Shown piece by piece: positions 46,497 through 57,272 of a stretch of 64,000 bases of DNA. The stretch is taken from NCBI GenBank assembly GCA_031002005.1, contig CM061921.1, forward strand, positions 144,865,283 to 144,929,282, given 5' to 3'. Under the pieces are notes generated by a model. The model saw only the letters and a program-made list of their open reading frames with translations, ran no database searches and was not told the origin of the DNA. The first letter of the stretch is position 1. Each line of letters begins with the position of its first letter. Position numbers and translations under genes: made by a program. The stretch comes from Vandiemenella viatica (lineage: Eukaryota > Arthropoda > Insecta > Orthoptera > Morabidae).

Positions 46497-47090
46497 CACA
46501 GTTATTACTTTTGCCCTTCAACGGTTAAATTCAGGAAGATTTCGTTCTTAATTTATACTGTTGCTCGAGTGGAGAACTTAATCTCTTAAATGATACCTCA
46601 TTTATCTATTTCGTTAAGTATCAAAGGAGATACATGAATCGTAAGAAAAAACAGGTTATGGAAAAAATGATGCTTTTGCCCTTTAATGGTCAAATTCCGA
46701 AAAATTCCTTTCTTAAGATACGATGTGACCAAATAATACCACATTTCACGATTTCCTTTATGTATCAAGGCAGATGAATAGATCTAGACAAAAAAATAAG
46801 TTATGGAATTAATTATATCTTTGCAGTTTAAGGGTCTAATTCCTTTCTTGATATATTATGTCACCAAAGCGTAGATCTTAATCTTTAAAATCATTCTTCA
46901 TTTATCGATTTCGGTTACATATTCAGGGAGATAAATGGCATTTTAGAAATATTGACTTTTTGTCCATTAAGGGCCGAATTTGGAAAAATTACTTTATGAA
47001 AATATGAAGTGACCAAGGCGGGTACCTAAATCTTTAAAATGATACCTCATTTATCGATTTCGGTTAAGTATGGGTTGTGACAAAAAAAAA
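46497..47090 (+). repeat. Tandem array of about 165-170-base units
   Basis: The phrases CTTTTGCCCTT-AA-GGTCAAATTC, TTCCTTTCTTAA, ATGTGACCAAA, TCTTTAAAATGATACCTCA and TTTATCGATTTCGGTTAAGTA return about four times with divergence. The array directly follows repeat R1 and is non-coding. Confidence 0.7.
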
Positions 47091-47131
47091 GAAAAAACTT
47101 TTAGATATAATGTATAATTGCATCAAGCCTA

Positions 47132-47157
47132 TATATATATATATATATATATATATA
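47132..47157. repeat. AT dinucleotide microsatellite
   Basis: About 13 consecutive TA units. Confidence 0.95.
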
Positions 47158-47879
47158 ACTGTGTGACCATTGTGCTCATAGTGGGCGATTGATACACAAT
47201 TTCAGTGAAATGGTAGTTGGAGGTGTTGCCAGTTATTTTAATTACTGAACATTATTTTTAAAAACATAACTGTTATTTGTAGCTGTTTCGTTATTTGTGA
47301 CCTATCTCTAGTAGTTCTTCTTAGTGACATTTATGGTATGACATGGGTGCCAACATAGGAATTTTCTCCCTAAATTTTGAGGATTTACAGATGGGATGGA
47401 ATTTTTAGGGGTTTTGTAATTTTAGAGGATTTTTTAGGGTTATAGACTTTATGATTTCTGGTATCTATTTGTTAATATTTAAATAGTGAAATGAAGTATA
47501 TTACCTCTCTTTTCTTATCACAGAATAAAATTTCTGTTTCTGATTCATATTTTTTTCATTGAATTACGGCTGTAACTGTTCTTCTATGGTATTAATAAGA
47601 GGTATTTTATTTCAAATACCTAACTTACAAAAAAATATTAAGATTTTACATAGGTTTGCTGGAGTGGATTAGTGGTCGGGCAGGTGGTAGTTTTTTGTGT
47701 TTGATTGGTGTTTTTTATTGATGGTTGGTGCTTGGTGTGGCATGATGATTATTTTTTCATGTTTGAAACGATAGGTACCATACCATAAAATATAATAAAA
47801 GTTGCTTTGATGTTGCCATGTTTTAAAATTATCCCATTTTTGGCGATTTAGGTAGTTATGCCCGTTAGGTTAGGTACTG

Positions 47880-49695
47880 ACTCGCATGTCATTATTTAGA
47901 GTTTATGCTTTTATTTCACACTGGATTGCACTCGATGTTACGAATGACAGGTTGGTAAGCTGTAAATATTGCCGAGTAGTTTTAAAAGCCCACAAATAAG
48001 ATTTGGTTAGTCACGCCAAAACTGAAAAAATAGCGACGACCTCTGAAAATCTGTAAAATAATATAAATCTAAATCTGAATTATATAAACCAGTCTTTTCG
48101 GGAAAAAAAACTAAACTCGCATAGAAAATTTTGCGACCATTATGCTTTTCTAACAGCAAGACTTTTGATTGAAGAACTACCTAAGTTGGTTATTAATCAG
48201 ATACCCCTAAAAATCTAAAGCTCCATTGCACCAAGTGTTGAAAGTTAATAAAAATATTCTCGGTCCATCAGTGATTGAAACTTTAAGTGAAGAGATAGGC
48301 AAGTTTCCTTATTCACTTATTACCGACGAAAGTACGGATATTTCGACACAGAAAGTATTATACATCATCGTGAGCTTTTGTTCACACAAGACTAGACAAA
48401 TAGACACAACTTTTTATAGAATAACAAAGTTAATATGATGTGACGCAAAAAGTTTGCATGACGCCATTATAAATCAAAGAGGATTGTTTAAATATTGAAA
48501 ATATGATCGGAATCGGCGTTGACGGAGCAAGTGTTTTGACGGGTAGATATAATTCAGTAACTGTTATCTTAAAAAGAGAACTGTCTGAATTGGTTGTTGT
48601 CAAATGTGTTAGTCACAATGTATTTGTGCGCTGAAAACGTGGTTGAGTTATTACTACGCCAATTAGGATTTCTTGTTAGAGAAGCCCATAATTGTTTTGC
48701 ATAGGTACCCACGCGTTTGAAGAGCTATACAGCTTTATTCGAGATTATGAATAATAACAGAGATACTCAAAAAATACAAGGAATAACGGAACACCATGGT
48801 TCGCCAGCTTTCAACCAATTATCACAAAATTAGAGCAGTGGGCTGAACTAATGTTGTTCCTTCAGTTGCTAAGTCTGAAGACAAATGTTACATGGCAGAG
48901 CATATTCATGATATCACGAGTATGCTACCATTCAAAGCCTTTTAATTTTTTTGAGATTTGAATTGAAAAATGTGATCCAATTAAATATAATTTTTCAAAT
49001 AGACAATGTTGAATCCACAGAATTATTTGAAGATTTGTTTATACTGTGCAAAAACGTGTTGTACCATCACAATTCGAAAAATTGGTGGAGTGTGAACTCG
49101 TGGAACACAATTTCCAGGTACAATACTATAATACATACAACATCAATGTATTTCTGCTATGATTTTCAAAACATATCACAAGAGCTTTAAGCAAACGACT
49201 TATTAGATTTCAGAGGAAGATGTAAGAACTTTTTATGTTGCCTATGGTCCAATAATCGCTTCCAGACAATTTATCAATATTGAAAATGGTTGCTGATTTG
49301 CACCCAAACGTTGCTACATCTCAAGTCAAATCTGACATAAATCCAATAATAAATTATACTCAGCGAACTCATATTTATGGCAACAAAAATGACATTGAGT
49401 AAGAGTGGTACCAATTGAGTAATAAAATATTGTCCAATATTTCCACTTCAGCTGATTTTTATTCAGAAGTCTAAGATGACTGCGTTGCAGCTGGCTATAA
49501 AAGTTTTGAAAATGTCTCAAATTCTAGCCTATCACCAATCACGGTTCCAATTTCGAACGCACCCTTTCCATCTATAATATTAATCAAACTAACTTGCGTA
49601 AAATGTTATCCATTGAAATGCTACAAACTGTGATGATGGTTCGAATCACATTGGAACGAAATGGTGGATCTTAATTTTTCTCCTAAAATATTAAG
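47880..49695 (+). pseudogene. hAT transposase with BED-type zinc finger, decayed
   Basis: The translation, with frameshifts, gives a BED-like finger at about 47930-48030 (HWIALDV..., VSCKYCRVVLKAHK, DLVSHAKTEKI). Then come VIETLSEEIGKFPYSLITDE and STDISTQKVLYIIVSFC (RNase-H fold, first Asp), IGIGVDGASVLTGRYNS (second Asp region), and a C-terminal dimerisation part near 49550-49640 (FERTLSIYNINQTNLRKML). Domain order and spacing fit ZBED-like hAT transposases. Many stops break it, so it is inactive. Confidence 0.8.
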
Positions 49696-50028
49696 TTTAT
49701 ATTAACTTTATATTTTAGTAGAAGATGAATGATGTCAAAAACTCTGTACATTCAGATCAAGACAAGGTGATTTTTGAAATACTGAATAATTTATAAACAA
49801 AGATTATTACTACGCAAAATATAGTATTTTTTTAGGGGTTTTACCACTTAATTTCGGTGATTTTAGGGGTTTTCGACTTACGTCGCGGCCTTTTTTTTTA
49901 TGGTAAATAAAATAAATATATTATGATGTCTAAAAGAAATTAACATATCTCCTGATCAAAACTTACCGAAATTAGAAATTCCATCTGACATACCAGTATG
50001 TATTAATAAAGTAAACAATTTAAATTCA

Positions 50029-50670
50029 TTGAATCAAAGAGTTCAGACCACTATTCTCCATCAAAATATAAGGGGGATATTTAGTAAAACTGACGACATT
50101 ACCTTCTGCCTAGAAGAGATTCAAAATTCCAGAAATTTCAATGTAGATGTTTTGGGCATATCTGAACATCATTTGTCTGACACAGGAATATCTCAGCTGT
50201 CCATCCCAAATTATAAACTAAGTTCTCATGTCTGTAGATGTCAAATGGAGAAAGGTGGAGTTGCCATTTTGGTTAAAAATAATATTCAATGCAATAGTGT
50301 AGGTGTAATTAAGTATTGTATAGAACAACACTTTGAATGCTGTGTTACTGAACTAGAATATGGTAAGGAAGAGCTCATAGTAATAGCAATTTATAGGGCC
50401 CCCTCAGGAAATTTTAATCTGTTCTTATCACAGTTAGAGTCTTTACTACTATGTTTCAAAAATAATAAACAAATAGTTTTATGTAGAGATTTTAATGTTG
50501 ACTTTCTCAATCACAGCAATGAGAGGCTAGATATGGAAGCCTTGATGTTGTCTTTTAACTTAACGGCACTTGTAAATTTCCCTACTAGAATACAAAATAA
50601 TAGCAGGACTGCAATTGATAATTTTTTATGGATATTTCTCAGTATAGTAATTACAACATACTTCCAATAA
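50029..50670 (+). pseudogene. LINE AP-type endonuclease domain
   Basis: The 213-residue frame begins near the domain start (TTILHQNIRGIFSKTDDI) and shows VDVLGISEHHLS (metal-binding Glu), MEKGGVAILVKNN, LIVIAIYRAPSGNFN and IVLCRDFNVDF (Gly of the GDFN motif changed to Arg). Near 50625 a one-base slip in a T run breaks the frame. The following frame continues with ISDHDAQLL, the SDH signature that closes the domain. No ORF1 precedes it, so the copy is 5'-truncated. Confidence 0.85.
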
Positions 50671-52366
50671 TAAATGGTATCTCAGATCATGATGCCCAGC
50701 TGCTATGTATCAAGTCTAGAAACGCTATTAAACAGATAGAGAAAAGCTGGGTTTATAGAAGAAATATTAATGAAAACAATATAAAACATTTCATAGAGTC
50801 CTTAAATAATGAACAATGGTCAGAAGTGTACAATGCACAGGGTGTTAATGCAAAATTTGATTCCTTTCTGAATATATTTCTAACCTTTTTCGAAGGAAGT
50901 TTCGAAAAAAGGAAAGTAGTCAATACTCCAAACAATGAACTGGGTAAGGGATGGATAACAAAGGGTATTAGAATATCTTGTAAAACAAAAAGAGACCTAT
51001 ACTTAAAAGTAAGAGAATCAGATAACTATATACTGAAAGCTCATTACAAAGTTTATTCTAAAATACTAAGAAATGTAATAAGAAAGGCCAAGAACAGGTA
51101 TATATCAAAGGAAATAGAGAATTCAGGCAATAAGATGAAAACTATATGGAATATAATAAAAAGTGAAACAGGAAAATCTGTAAATCACCCCAAAGACATA
51201 AAAATAGAACAAAATGGATCTGTTCATAGTGAAGTAGGGGAAGTTTTTGAAATATTTAACAATCATTTTACTGCAGTTGTAGAGAAATTAGGCATAGAAA
51301 AGCAGTCCCCACATAATGCCCTAAAGCTTCTTCAGACTGCTTACCCAAATAGATTTGTGGAAATGCAGTTACCACCAGTAACAGTCTCAGAAATAAATAA
51401 ACTCATGAAACAATTAAAACCTAAAAATTCTTGCAGCTATGACAATATTGCATGTAAATTACTGAAAAGATGTTCAGATTGTATCGATTGTGTACTTGCC
51501 CACATTTGTAATGAATCGTTAATGCAAGGTATGTTTCCAAATAGATTAAAATATGCAGTTGTAAAAGCATTGTTTAAAAAAGGAGAATCAACATGTGTAG
51601 ATAACTATCGTCCCATTTCATTACTTTCCGGATTCTCAAAGATTTCTGAAAGTCATGTATTGTAGAGTAATAAAACATGTTACCCAAAATAATATACTCA
51701 CTAAATGACAATTTGGGTTCCAAAAAGGATCATCTATAGAAATGGCTATATGTTTATTTTTAAATAACACATTTGAGGAACTGAATAATAAAATGAACCC
51801 TGTAGGAATATTTTGTGAATTTGCAAAAGCATTTGACTGTGTAAATCATGAATTACTTTTGAAGAAAATGGAATACTATGGTATTTATGGAATTGCAGGT
51901 AAATGGTTTAAATCATACACGGAAAGTCGAATGCAAAAAGTTTCCATTTTTTATTCTAAAATAAATAAAGATGCTTCATCAGACTGGGAGAAAATAAAGC
52001 ATGAAATTCCACAAGGTTCTGTCCTAAGACCCCTCCTCTTTTTGTTGTACATCAACGACCTTCCTGGAAACTTATCTGACAAAGTTAAGAGTGTTTTATT
52101 TGCATATGACACTAACCTGACTGTGAGAAAAACACCAAACAGCAATCTAGAATTTAATGTAAATGAAGTACTTAGTGAAGTAGCAAATTGGTTTGAGGCA
52201 AATTCATTAAAATTAAATTTTGAAAAAACACATTACATTAGGTTTAAAACAAAAAATTATACACAGCCAGTTTTACAAGTAAGCTATAAAAATAACACAA
52301 TATTAGAAACAAAGAGTATAAAATTCCTTGGTATTAAAATAGATGAGAAACTCTGTTGGCATGAAC
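50628..52366 (+). pseudogene. LINE linker and reverse transcriptase, first part
   Basis: Two frames (50628-51665 and 51742-52366) carry the inter-domain linker, MFPNRLKYAVVKALFKKGES, NYRPISLLSGFSKIS, FGFQKGSSIEMA-like text, CEFAKAFDCVNHELLLKK (palm motif A Asp present), EIPQGSVLRPLLFLLYINDL and then VLFAYDTNLTV, where the catalytic FADD has become FAYD. It ends FLGIKIDEKLCWHE at the P-like insertion. The frameshift at 51665 and the lost catalytic Asp make it inactive. Confidence 0.88.
52359..52366. repeat. Left target-site duplication of the P-like element
   Basis: GCATGAAC, identical to 55554-55561; one copy is needed to join the LINE frame. Confidence 0.9.
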
Positions 52367-52545
52367 CATGGAGGAAGGAATTATATGGAGGAGAAGTGAC
52401 GTTAAATCGGTGAAGCAAGCACTAAACTCTCCCGCATGATGGCAGCACCGGCAGCGACCATATGGCGCTTCCCAACAATTAAGGTGTTCACATTGTGGTA
52501 GATGCAGTGATTATTTAATTTAGTATTGTGTATAAGTGTTTAAAA

Positions 52546-52616
52546 ATGCCAGCTTGTGTTGCGTACGGTTGCACAAATAGGCCAGACAGGAAAGAACCTG
52601 GAATATAATTTCGTAA
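52546..52616 (+). pseudogene. THAP zinc-finger first exon of the P-like element
   Basis: The ATG opens MPACVAYGCTNRPDRKEPGI. This is the THAP start: Met-Pro, the paired Cys of the C2CH zinc site (Cys4 and Cys9), NR, and the GI-(S/T)-F-H segment. Here TAA replaces the Ser codon after GI. The exon would end at the donor GTAAGTTG (52617). The homologous exon at 20543 keeps GISFHK but lacks the second Cys, so the two copies are broken differently. THAP fingers bind the transposon ends. No downstream exon is recognisable. Confidence 0.75.
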
Positions 52617-52619
52617 GTA

Positions 52620-53540
52620 AGTTGAATTGTAATTATCGTTGTCTAAGTGAGCGGTAGACACCGCAAACTTTGCAGCACATCTATAAATATTTAGTCATAG
52701 CTCTCAATGGGATGACTTTGTTCTCAAATTTTTCTTGGTGTAGTGTAGAAAATCAGCAAACTTGCTATTTTGCACATAATAGACTAGCATTATTTTTTAA
52801 CGAGTGTTTAAAATGAGATTTAAAGGGGCGTGTTTTACTTCGCGATTCAGTGAATTTACTATTACGATTTCTTTCGTCACGTTGCTGATTATACTGACAA
52901 TGGATGATGAAATTAACTGTTATGTGAGAAGCTGTGAGTTTTATTAATTTTTTAAATAGCTATTTCAGGCCATTGACTTAGGTTATTTTTAAAGCTTCAT
53001 ATAAGACTTGTTTCTGTTTGTAAATACGTCTATACCTATTTTTACCGATTTTGAAATCTTTCTCATCTATTTATGTCGAAACAGGTTCATGCAGAAATAA
53101 AAATGGGCTTCATAAATAAAGAAGTTATTGGCCTTTGAACAAAATCAATTTGGGGAATGTGTTTCTAATTTAGTCTCTTTTTTTTTTTTTGTACAACATT
53201 CTCCACCCCCCCCCACCCGTATCTAAATCTAACTGAGAGATAATTTTTTTACAATTGTCCTAATAAGTAGGGCTGTGAAATTAGACAACACATCTTGATC
53301 AAGAGAATGTTCATTAAGGTGACTGAATAAACATTTTATTTCTGGTACCAGCCTACAAAATGTCTGGGTTGCTCATCCCTAGAGTGGGTCCTCTTACTTT
53401 TTTTCTGGTCTAGGACACATTTCAGACTAACCACAAGTGGTAGTAATAAAACTGAAATATCCATTCTGCATGTCAACCATGTAATCATTGTGGCTTTGAC
53501 AGAATTAATTTTTGGTCCAGCCTGCATCCAAACCTAAACC
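52620..53540 (+). other. Non-coding interior of the P-like element
   Basis: 52620-52850 matches the fragment at 20.26-20.5 kb inverted. The remainder has no convincing exons. A pyrimidine tract and a CAG near 53086 are compatible with an acceptor, but the following frame closes quickly. Confidence 0.4.
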
Positions 53541-53544
53541 CCTC

Positions 53545-53950
53545 AATTTGGATGTTGTATATCCCCCAAACTAAGCAAGATATCGAAAACATTTATTCCT
53601 TATTATCGAGTTTTTTCGTCGTGTTACATAAGAATCCATCATTAAATATGACTTTTGCGAAATTTTTCTTCTGCATTTCAACTCAAGACACCTCACTTTT
53701 GAGACAGTATATCTCGAGAACTAGGTGAAAATCGAAAAAATTTTTTATTTTTTATTTTTCTCGTCTTTTTAAATAAAAATTCATCATAAAATTTGACTTT
53801 GAATAATTTTTTCTTCTGAATTTCAACCAAAACCATTTCACATTTGAGACAGAATATCTCGAAAACTAAGCAGGATATCAAAAAATTTTATTCTTCATTT
53901 TTTATTTGTCTCATCGAGTTACATAATAATCCATCACCAGATTGCGGCAT
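53545..53950 (+). repeat. Tandem repeat, about three units, inside the P-like element
   Basis: The phrases ATATCTCGAGAACTA/AATATCTCGAAAACTAAG, GATATCAAAAAATTTTATTC, TTTTTCGTCGTGTTACATAA and AATCCATCA repeat with a period of about 165 bases. One more unit lies outside at 59440-59556. Confidence 0.7.
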
Positions 53951-54109
53951 CACGTTTATCCTAGAGTCCCCTTGAGGTGTTTGTACATATTCCCCGTGTT
54001 TGTTGGGAAGCGGTCAAGCCCCCACCACTCCGGCCATGCCCCCCCACTCCTCCGCCGGCCTGCTTCACTCCCATGCGTGGTAAAGGTCTCTTGCGTCGTC
54101 TCCATATTA

Positions 54110-55537
54110 CACAGACGGAAAAAAAAATCCCAACACCAAGAAAGACTTGTGTTAGATAAACGAAATTTGGTAGGCGTGTTTATACATCTGAAAGATGACA
54201 TCGATTCAAATTTCGCGCTTCGCGCATAAGTGTGGCGCTAGTAGCGCTACTCAGAGCTTGCAAATCAGGTTTGCTTTAAATACGCGCTGTAAAGTTTGTG
54301 AACGTTATTTACCGCTGAGATTTGACATAGTGAGTTGATGTTAGCCAAGAATGCCTTTAAGAAGACGAAGAAGCCATTATCAACAGCTCACCGAGTTTGA
54401 ACGAGGTCGTGTAATAGGGCTACGAGAAGGTGGATTTTCTTTTCGCGATATTGCAGAAAGACTTGGCCGGAATGTATCCACTGTGCATGATTGTTGGGTG
54501 CAGTGGTCAAGGGATGGTACTGCCTCAAGAAGACCGGGTTCCGGGAGGCCACGTGGCACTACTGAGAGGGAAGACCGCCGTATTCGGCGTACAGCTGTGG
54601 CGCATCGTACTGCGTCTGCGGCAGAAATTCGAGCTGCAGTTGGTACCACAGTGACACAACGAACTGTTAGAAATCGGTTACTTCAAGGACAGCTCCGAGC
54701 CAGGCGCCCTGTAGCGTGCATTCCACTGACTACAAGCCATCGCCGTTTGCGACTCCAGTGGTGTCAAGCCAGAGCTCATTGGAGGACGGAGTGGAGATCT
54801 GTTGTGTTTTCTGATGAAAGCAGGTTCTGCCTTGGTGCCAGTGATGGCCGAGTGTTGGTCAGAAGGAGGCCAGGGGAACGCCTGCAACCAAACTGTCTGC
54901 GGCCTAGACACACTGGACCTACACCTGGAGTCATGGTCTGGGGAGCAATTTCCTATGACAGCAGGAGCACTCTTGTGGTTATACCAAACACACTGACTGC
55001 AAATTTGTACGTCAGTCTGGTAATTCAACCTGTAGTGCTGCCATTCATGAACAGCATTCAAGGGGGAGTTTTTCAACAGGATAACGCTCGCCCTCATACC
55101 GCTGTTGTCTCGCAACGTGCTCTACAGAGTGTCGACATGTTACCTTGGCCTGCGAGATCACCAGATCTGTCTCCAATTGAACACGTATGGGATATCATTG
55201 GACGACAACTCCAGCATCATCCACAGCCAGCACTGACCGTCCCAGTATTGACAGCACAAGTACAACAAGCATGGAACTCCATACCACAAAGTGACATTCG
55301 AAACCTGTATGACACAATGCATTCACGTTTGCAGGCTTGCATTCAAAATTCTGGAGGTTACACCGGCTATTAATTTAACAGTATTTCACATTTGAAATGC
55401 ATTTTCTTGAGCTTAAATTAACCTGTGATCTTGAAAATTTAATCAATTAAACATGTTAACTTGACAAATGCATTGTCCAAATTTCATTACTCTACAATAA
55501 TTTTTTCTTGGTGTTGGGATTTTTTTTTCCGTCTGTG
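54110..55537 (+). mobile_element. Complete Tc1-like transposon
   Basis: TA flanks both sides (54108-54109 and 55538-55539). The ends CACAGACGG... with a run of A, then ATCCCAACACCAAG, are inverted copies, and similarity extends about 60 bases (to GAAATTTGG). The 1428-base element carries one uninterrupted transposase frame and short flanks, as in autonomous Tc1 elements. It inserted beside the right terminal repeat of the P-like element. Confidence 0.95.
54351..55373 (+). CDS. Tc1-like transposase, intact
   Basis: The frame is 340 residues, the usual Tc1 length. Residues about 10-110 hold the bipartite helix-turn-helix DNA-binding part: LTEFERGRVIGLREGGFSFR, a second HTH (RTASAAEIRAAVGTTVTQRT), and the AT-hook-like GSGRPRGTT between them. 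The catalytic domain shows VVFSDESRFCLG (first Asp), MVWGAISYDSRS, FQQDNARPHTA (second Asp) and ARSPDLSPIEHVWD (Glu). I count 32 residues between the second Asp and the Glu, where Tc1 usually has 34. It catalyses cut-and-paste transposition into TA in the nucleus. The ATG at 54351 is preceded by the left repeat. No frameshift or stop is present, so it may be functional. Confidence 0.93.
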   Translation: MPLRRRRSHYQQLTEFERGRVIGLREGGFSFRDIAERLGRNVSTVHDCWVQWSRDGTASRRPGSGRPRGTTEREDRRIRRTAVAHRTASAAEIRAAVGTTVTQRTVRNRLLQGQLRARRPVACIPLTTSHRRLRLQWCQARAHWRTEWRSVVFSDESRFCLGASDGRVLVRRRPGERLQPNCLRPRHTGPTPGVMVWGAISYDSRSTLVVIPNTLTANLYVSLVIQPVVLPFMNSIQGGVFQQDNARPHTAVVSQRALQSVDMLPWPARSPDLSPIEHVWDIIGRQLQHHPQPALTVPVLTAQVQQAWNSIPQSDIRNLYDTMHSRLQACIQNSGGYTGY

Positions 55538-55561
55538 TATTCCTTCCTCCATGGCATGAAC

Positions 55562-55840
55562 ATATCACTTCACTACTGAAGAAGTTAAGTAGTACCACCT
55601 TTGCAATACGAACACTTTCTCTAACAGCAGATCTAGAATTAACGAAACAGATTTACTCCTCATATTTTCATTCAGTAATGTCATATGGCATAATTTTTTG
55701 GCGAAACTCTTCACAAAGTAAAAAAGTTTTCATAGCACAGAAAAGAGCTATTAGGATGTTGTTTAGGGTAAAACCAAGAACTTCTTGCAGACAACTTTTT
55801 AAAAAAACTCAATGTTCTTACAATGACTTCTCAGTATATA
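55562..55840 (+). pseudogene. LINE reverse transcriptase continuation, middle segment
   Basis: Starting at the retained target copy, the sequence reads HITSLLKKLSSTTFAIRT, LELTKQIYSSYFHSVMSYGI, IIFWRNSSQSKKVFIAQKRA and KPRTSCRQLFKK, which follows directly from CWHE at 52366. The palindromic Tc1 derivative interrupts it at 55840. Confidence 0.85.
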
Positions 55841-56004
55841 CACAGACGGAAAAAAAAATCCCAACACCAAGAAAAAATTATTGTAGAGTAATGAAATTTG
55901 GACAATGCATTTGTCAAGTTAACATGTTTAATTGATTAAATTTTCAAGATCACAGGTTAATTTAAGTTCAAGAAAATGCATTTCAAATGTGAAATACTGT
56001 TAAA

Positions 56005-56850
56005 TTAATAGCCGGTGTAACCTCCAGAATTTTGAGTGCAAGCCTGCAAACGTGAATGCATTGTGTCATACAGGTTTCGAATGTCACTTTGTGGTATGGA
56101 GTTCCATGCTTGTTGTACTTGTGCTGTCAATACTGGGACGGTCAGTGCTGGCTGTGGATGATGCTGGAGTTGTCGTCCAATGATATCCCATACGTGTTCA
56201 ATTGGAGACAGATCTGGTGATCTCGCAGGCCAAGGTAACATGTCGACACTCTGTAGAGCACGTTGCGAGACAACAGCGGTATGAGGGCGAGCGTTATCCT
56301 GTTGAAAAACTCCCCCTTGAATGCTGTTCATGAATGGCAGCACTACAGGTTGAATTACCAGACTGACGTACAAATTTGCAGTCAGTGTGTTTGGTATAAC
56401 CACAAGAGTGCTCCTGCTGTCATAGGAAATTGCTCCGCAGACCATGACTCCAGGTGTAGGTCCAGTGTGTCTAGGCCGCAGACAGTTTGGTTGCAGGCGT
56501 TCCCCTGGCCTCCTTCTGACCAACACTCGGCCATCACTGGCACCAAGGCAGAACCTGCTTTCATCAGAAAACACAACAGATCTCCAGTGTTGGTCAGAAG
56601 GAGGCCAGGGGAACGCCTGCAACCAAACTGTCTGCGGCCTAGACACACTGGACCTACACCTGGAGTCATGGTCTGGGGAGCAATTTCCTATGACAGCAGG
56701 AGCACTCTTGTGGTTATACCAAACACACTGACTGCAAATTTGTACGTCAGTCTGGTAATTCAACCTGTAGTGCTGCCATTCATGAACAGCATTCAAGGGG
56801 GAGTTTTTCAACAGGATAACGCTCGCCCTCATACCGCTGTTGTCTCGCAA
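56005..56850 (-). pseudogene. Transposase 3' half, inverted arm of the palindrome
   Basis: From about 56583 down, the frame encodes the catalytic half (SVVFSDESRFCLGASDGRVL to the natural stop after GGYTGY), with all three catalytic acidic residues but no DNA-binding part. The open frame begins earlier only because the palindrome supplies antisense sequence. It cannot bind transposon ends. Confidence 0.7.
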
Positions 56851-57108
56851 CGTGCTCTACAGAGTGTCGACATGTTACCTTGGCCTGCGAGATCACCAGA
56901 TCTGTCTCCAATTGAACACGTATGGGATATCATTGGACGACAACTCCAGCATCATCCACAGCCAGCACTGACCGTCCCAGTATTGACAGCACAAGTACAA
57001 CAAGCATGGAACTCCATACCACAAAGTGACATTCGAAACCTGTATGACACAATGCATTCACGTTTGCAGGCTTGCATTCAAAATTCTGGAGGTTACACCG
57101 GCTATTAA
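56586..57108 (+). pseudogene. Transposase 3' half, forward arm of the palindrome
   Basis: From VLVRRRPGERLQPNCL on, this matches residues about 167-340 of the intact transposase, including QQDNARPHTA and SPIEHVWD. It lacks the first catalytic Asp and the DNA-binding domain. The longer open frame upstream is antisense of the left arm. Confidence 0.7.
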
Positions 57109-57272
57109 TTTAACAGTATTTCACATTTGAAATGCATTTTCTTGAGCTTAAATTAACCTGTGATCTTGAAAATTTAATCAATTAAACATGTTAACTTGAC
57201 AAATGCATTGTCCAAATTTCATTACTCTACAATAATTTTTTCTTGGTGTTGGGATTTTTTTTTCCGTCTGTG

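Larger units (their letters stand above)
52367..55553 (+). mobile_element. P-like DNA transposon with a THAP exon and a nested Tc1
   Basis: The left end CATGGAGGAAGGAAT and the right end ATTCCTTCCTCCATG are perfect inverted repeats; removing the inner Tc1 and one TA extends them to 24 bases with one mismatch, through ATATGGAG. The 8-bp duplication GCATGAAC lies outside both ends. Further in, CGCTTCCCAACAA recurs inverted near 52475 and 54005. P superfamily elements make 8-bp duplications, start with CA and encode THAP-finger transposases. Without the Tc1 the element is about 1.76 kb, and it holds only a first exon, so it is non-autonomous. Confidence 0.88.
55841..57272. mobile_element. Palindromic Tc1 derivative made of two 3' halves
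   Basis: TA lies on both sides (55839-55840 and 57273-57274), and both ends carry the Tc1 terminal repeat. The left arm (55841 to about 56583) is the inverted 3' half of the transposon at 54110, and the right arm (about 56586-57272) is the same 3' half in the forward direction. They meet near 56584 with the left arm about 55 bases longer. The 5' half with the DNA-binding domain is absent. Total length 1432 is close to the intact element. Each arm's coding sequence is nearly identical to the intact gene; the left arm has Cys for Trp in VWGAIS. Either a genuine foldback element or an assembly artefact. Confidence 0.85.

Noticed and set aside
46497..47090. CRISPR-like array
   Set aside because: The units are long, diverged and contiguous without spacers, and the genome is eukaryotic.
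49867..49890. Exact LINE target duplication against 57767
   Set aside because: The two flanks are similar (TTTTAGGGGTTTT and TTTTGGGGGTAATTTT) but not identical, so I give only approximate boundaries.
53336..53527. Minus 63-residue frame inside the P-like element as a later transposase exon
   Set aside because: No P-type transposase motif and no matching splice signals.
54380..54649. Minus-strand frame inside the Tc1 transposase
   Set aside because: It is antisense of the conserved HTH region and has no family resemblance.
54678..55115. Minus-strand 145-residue frame in the Tc1
   Set aside because: Shadow of the catalytic domain; the plus frame carries all transposase motifs.
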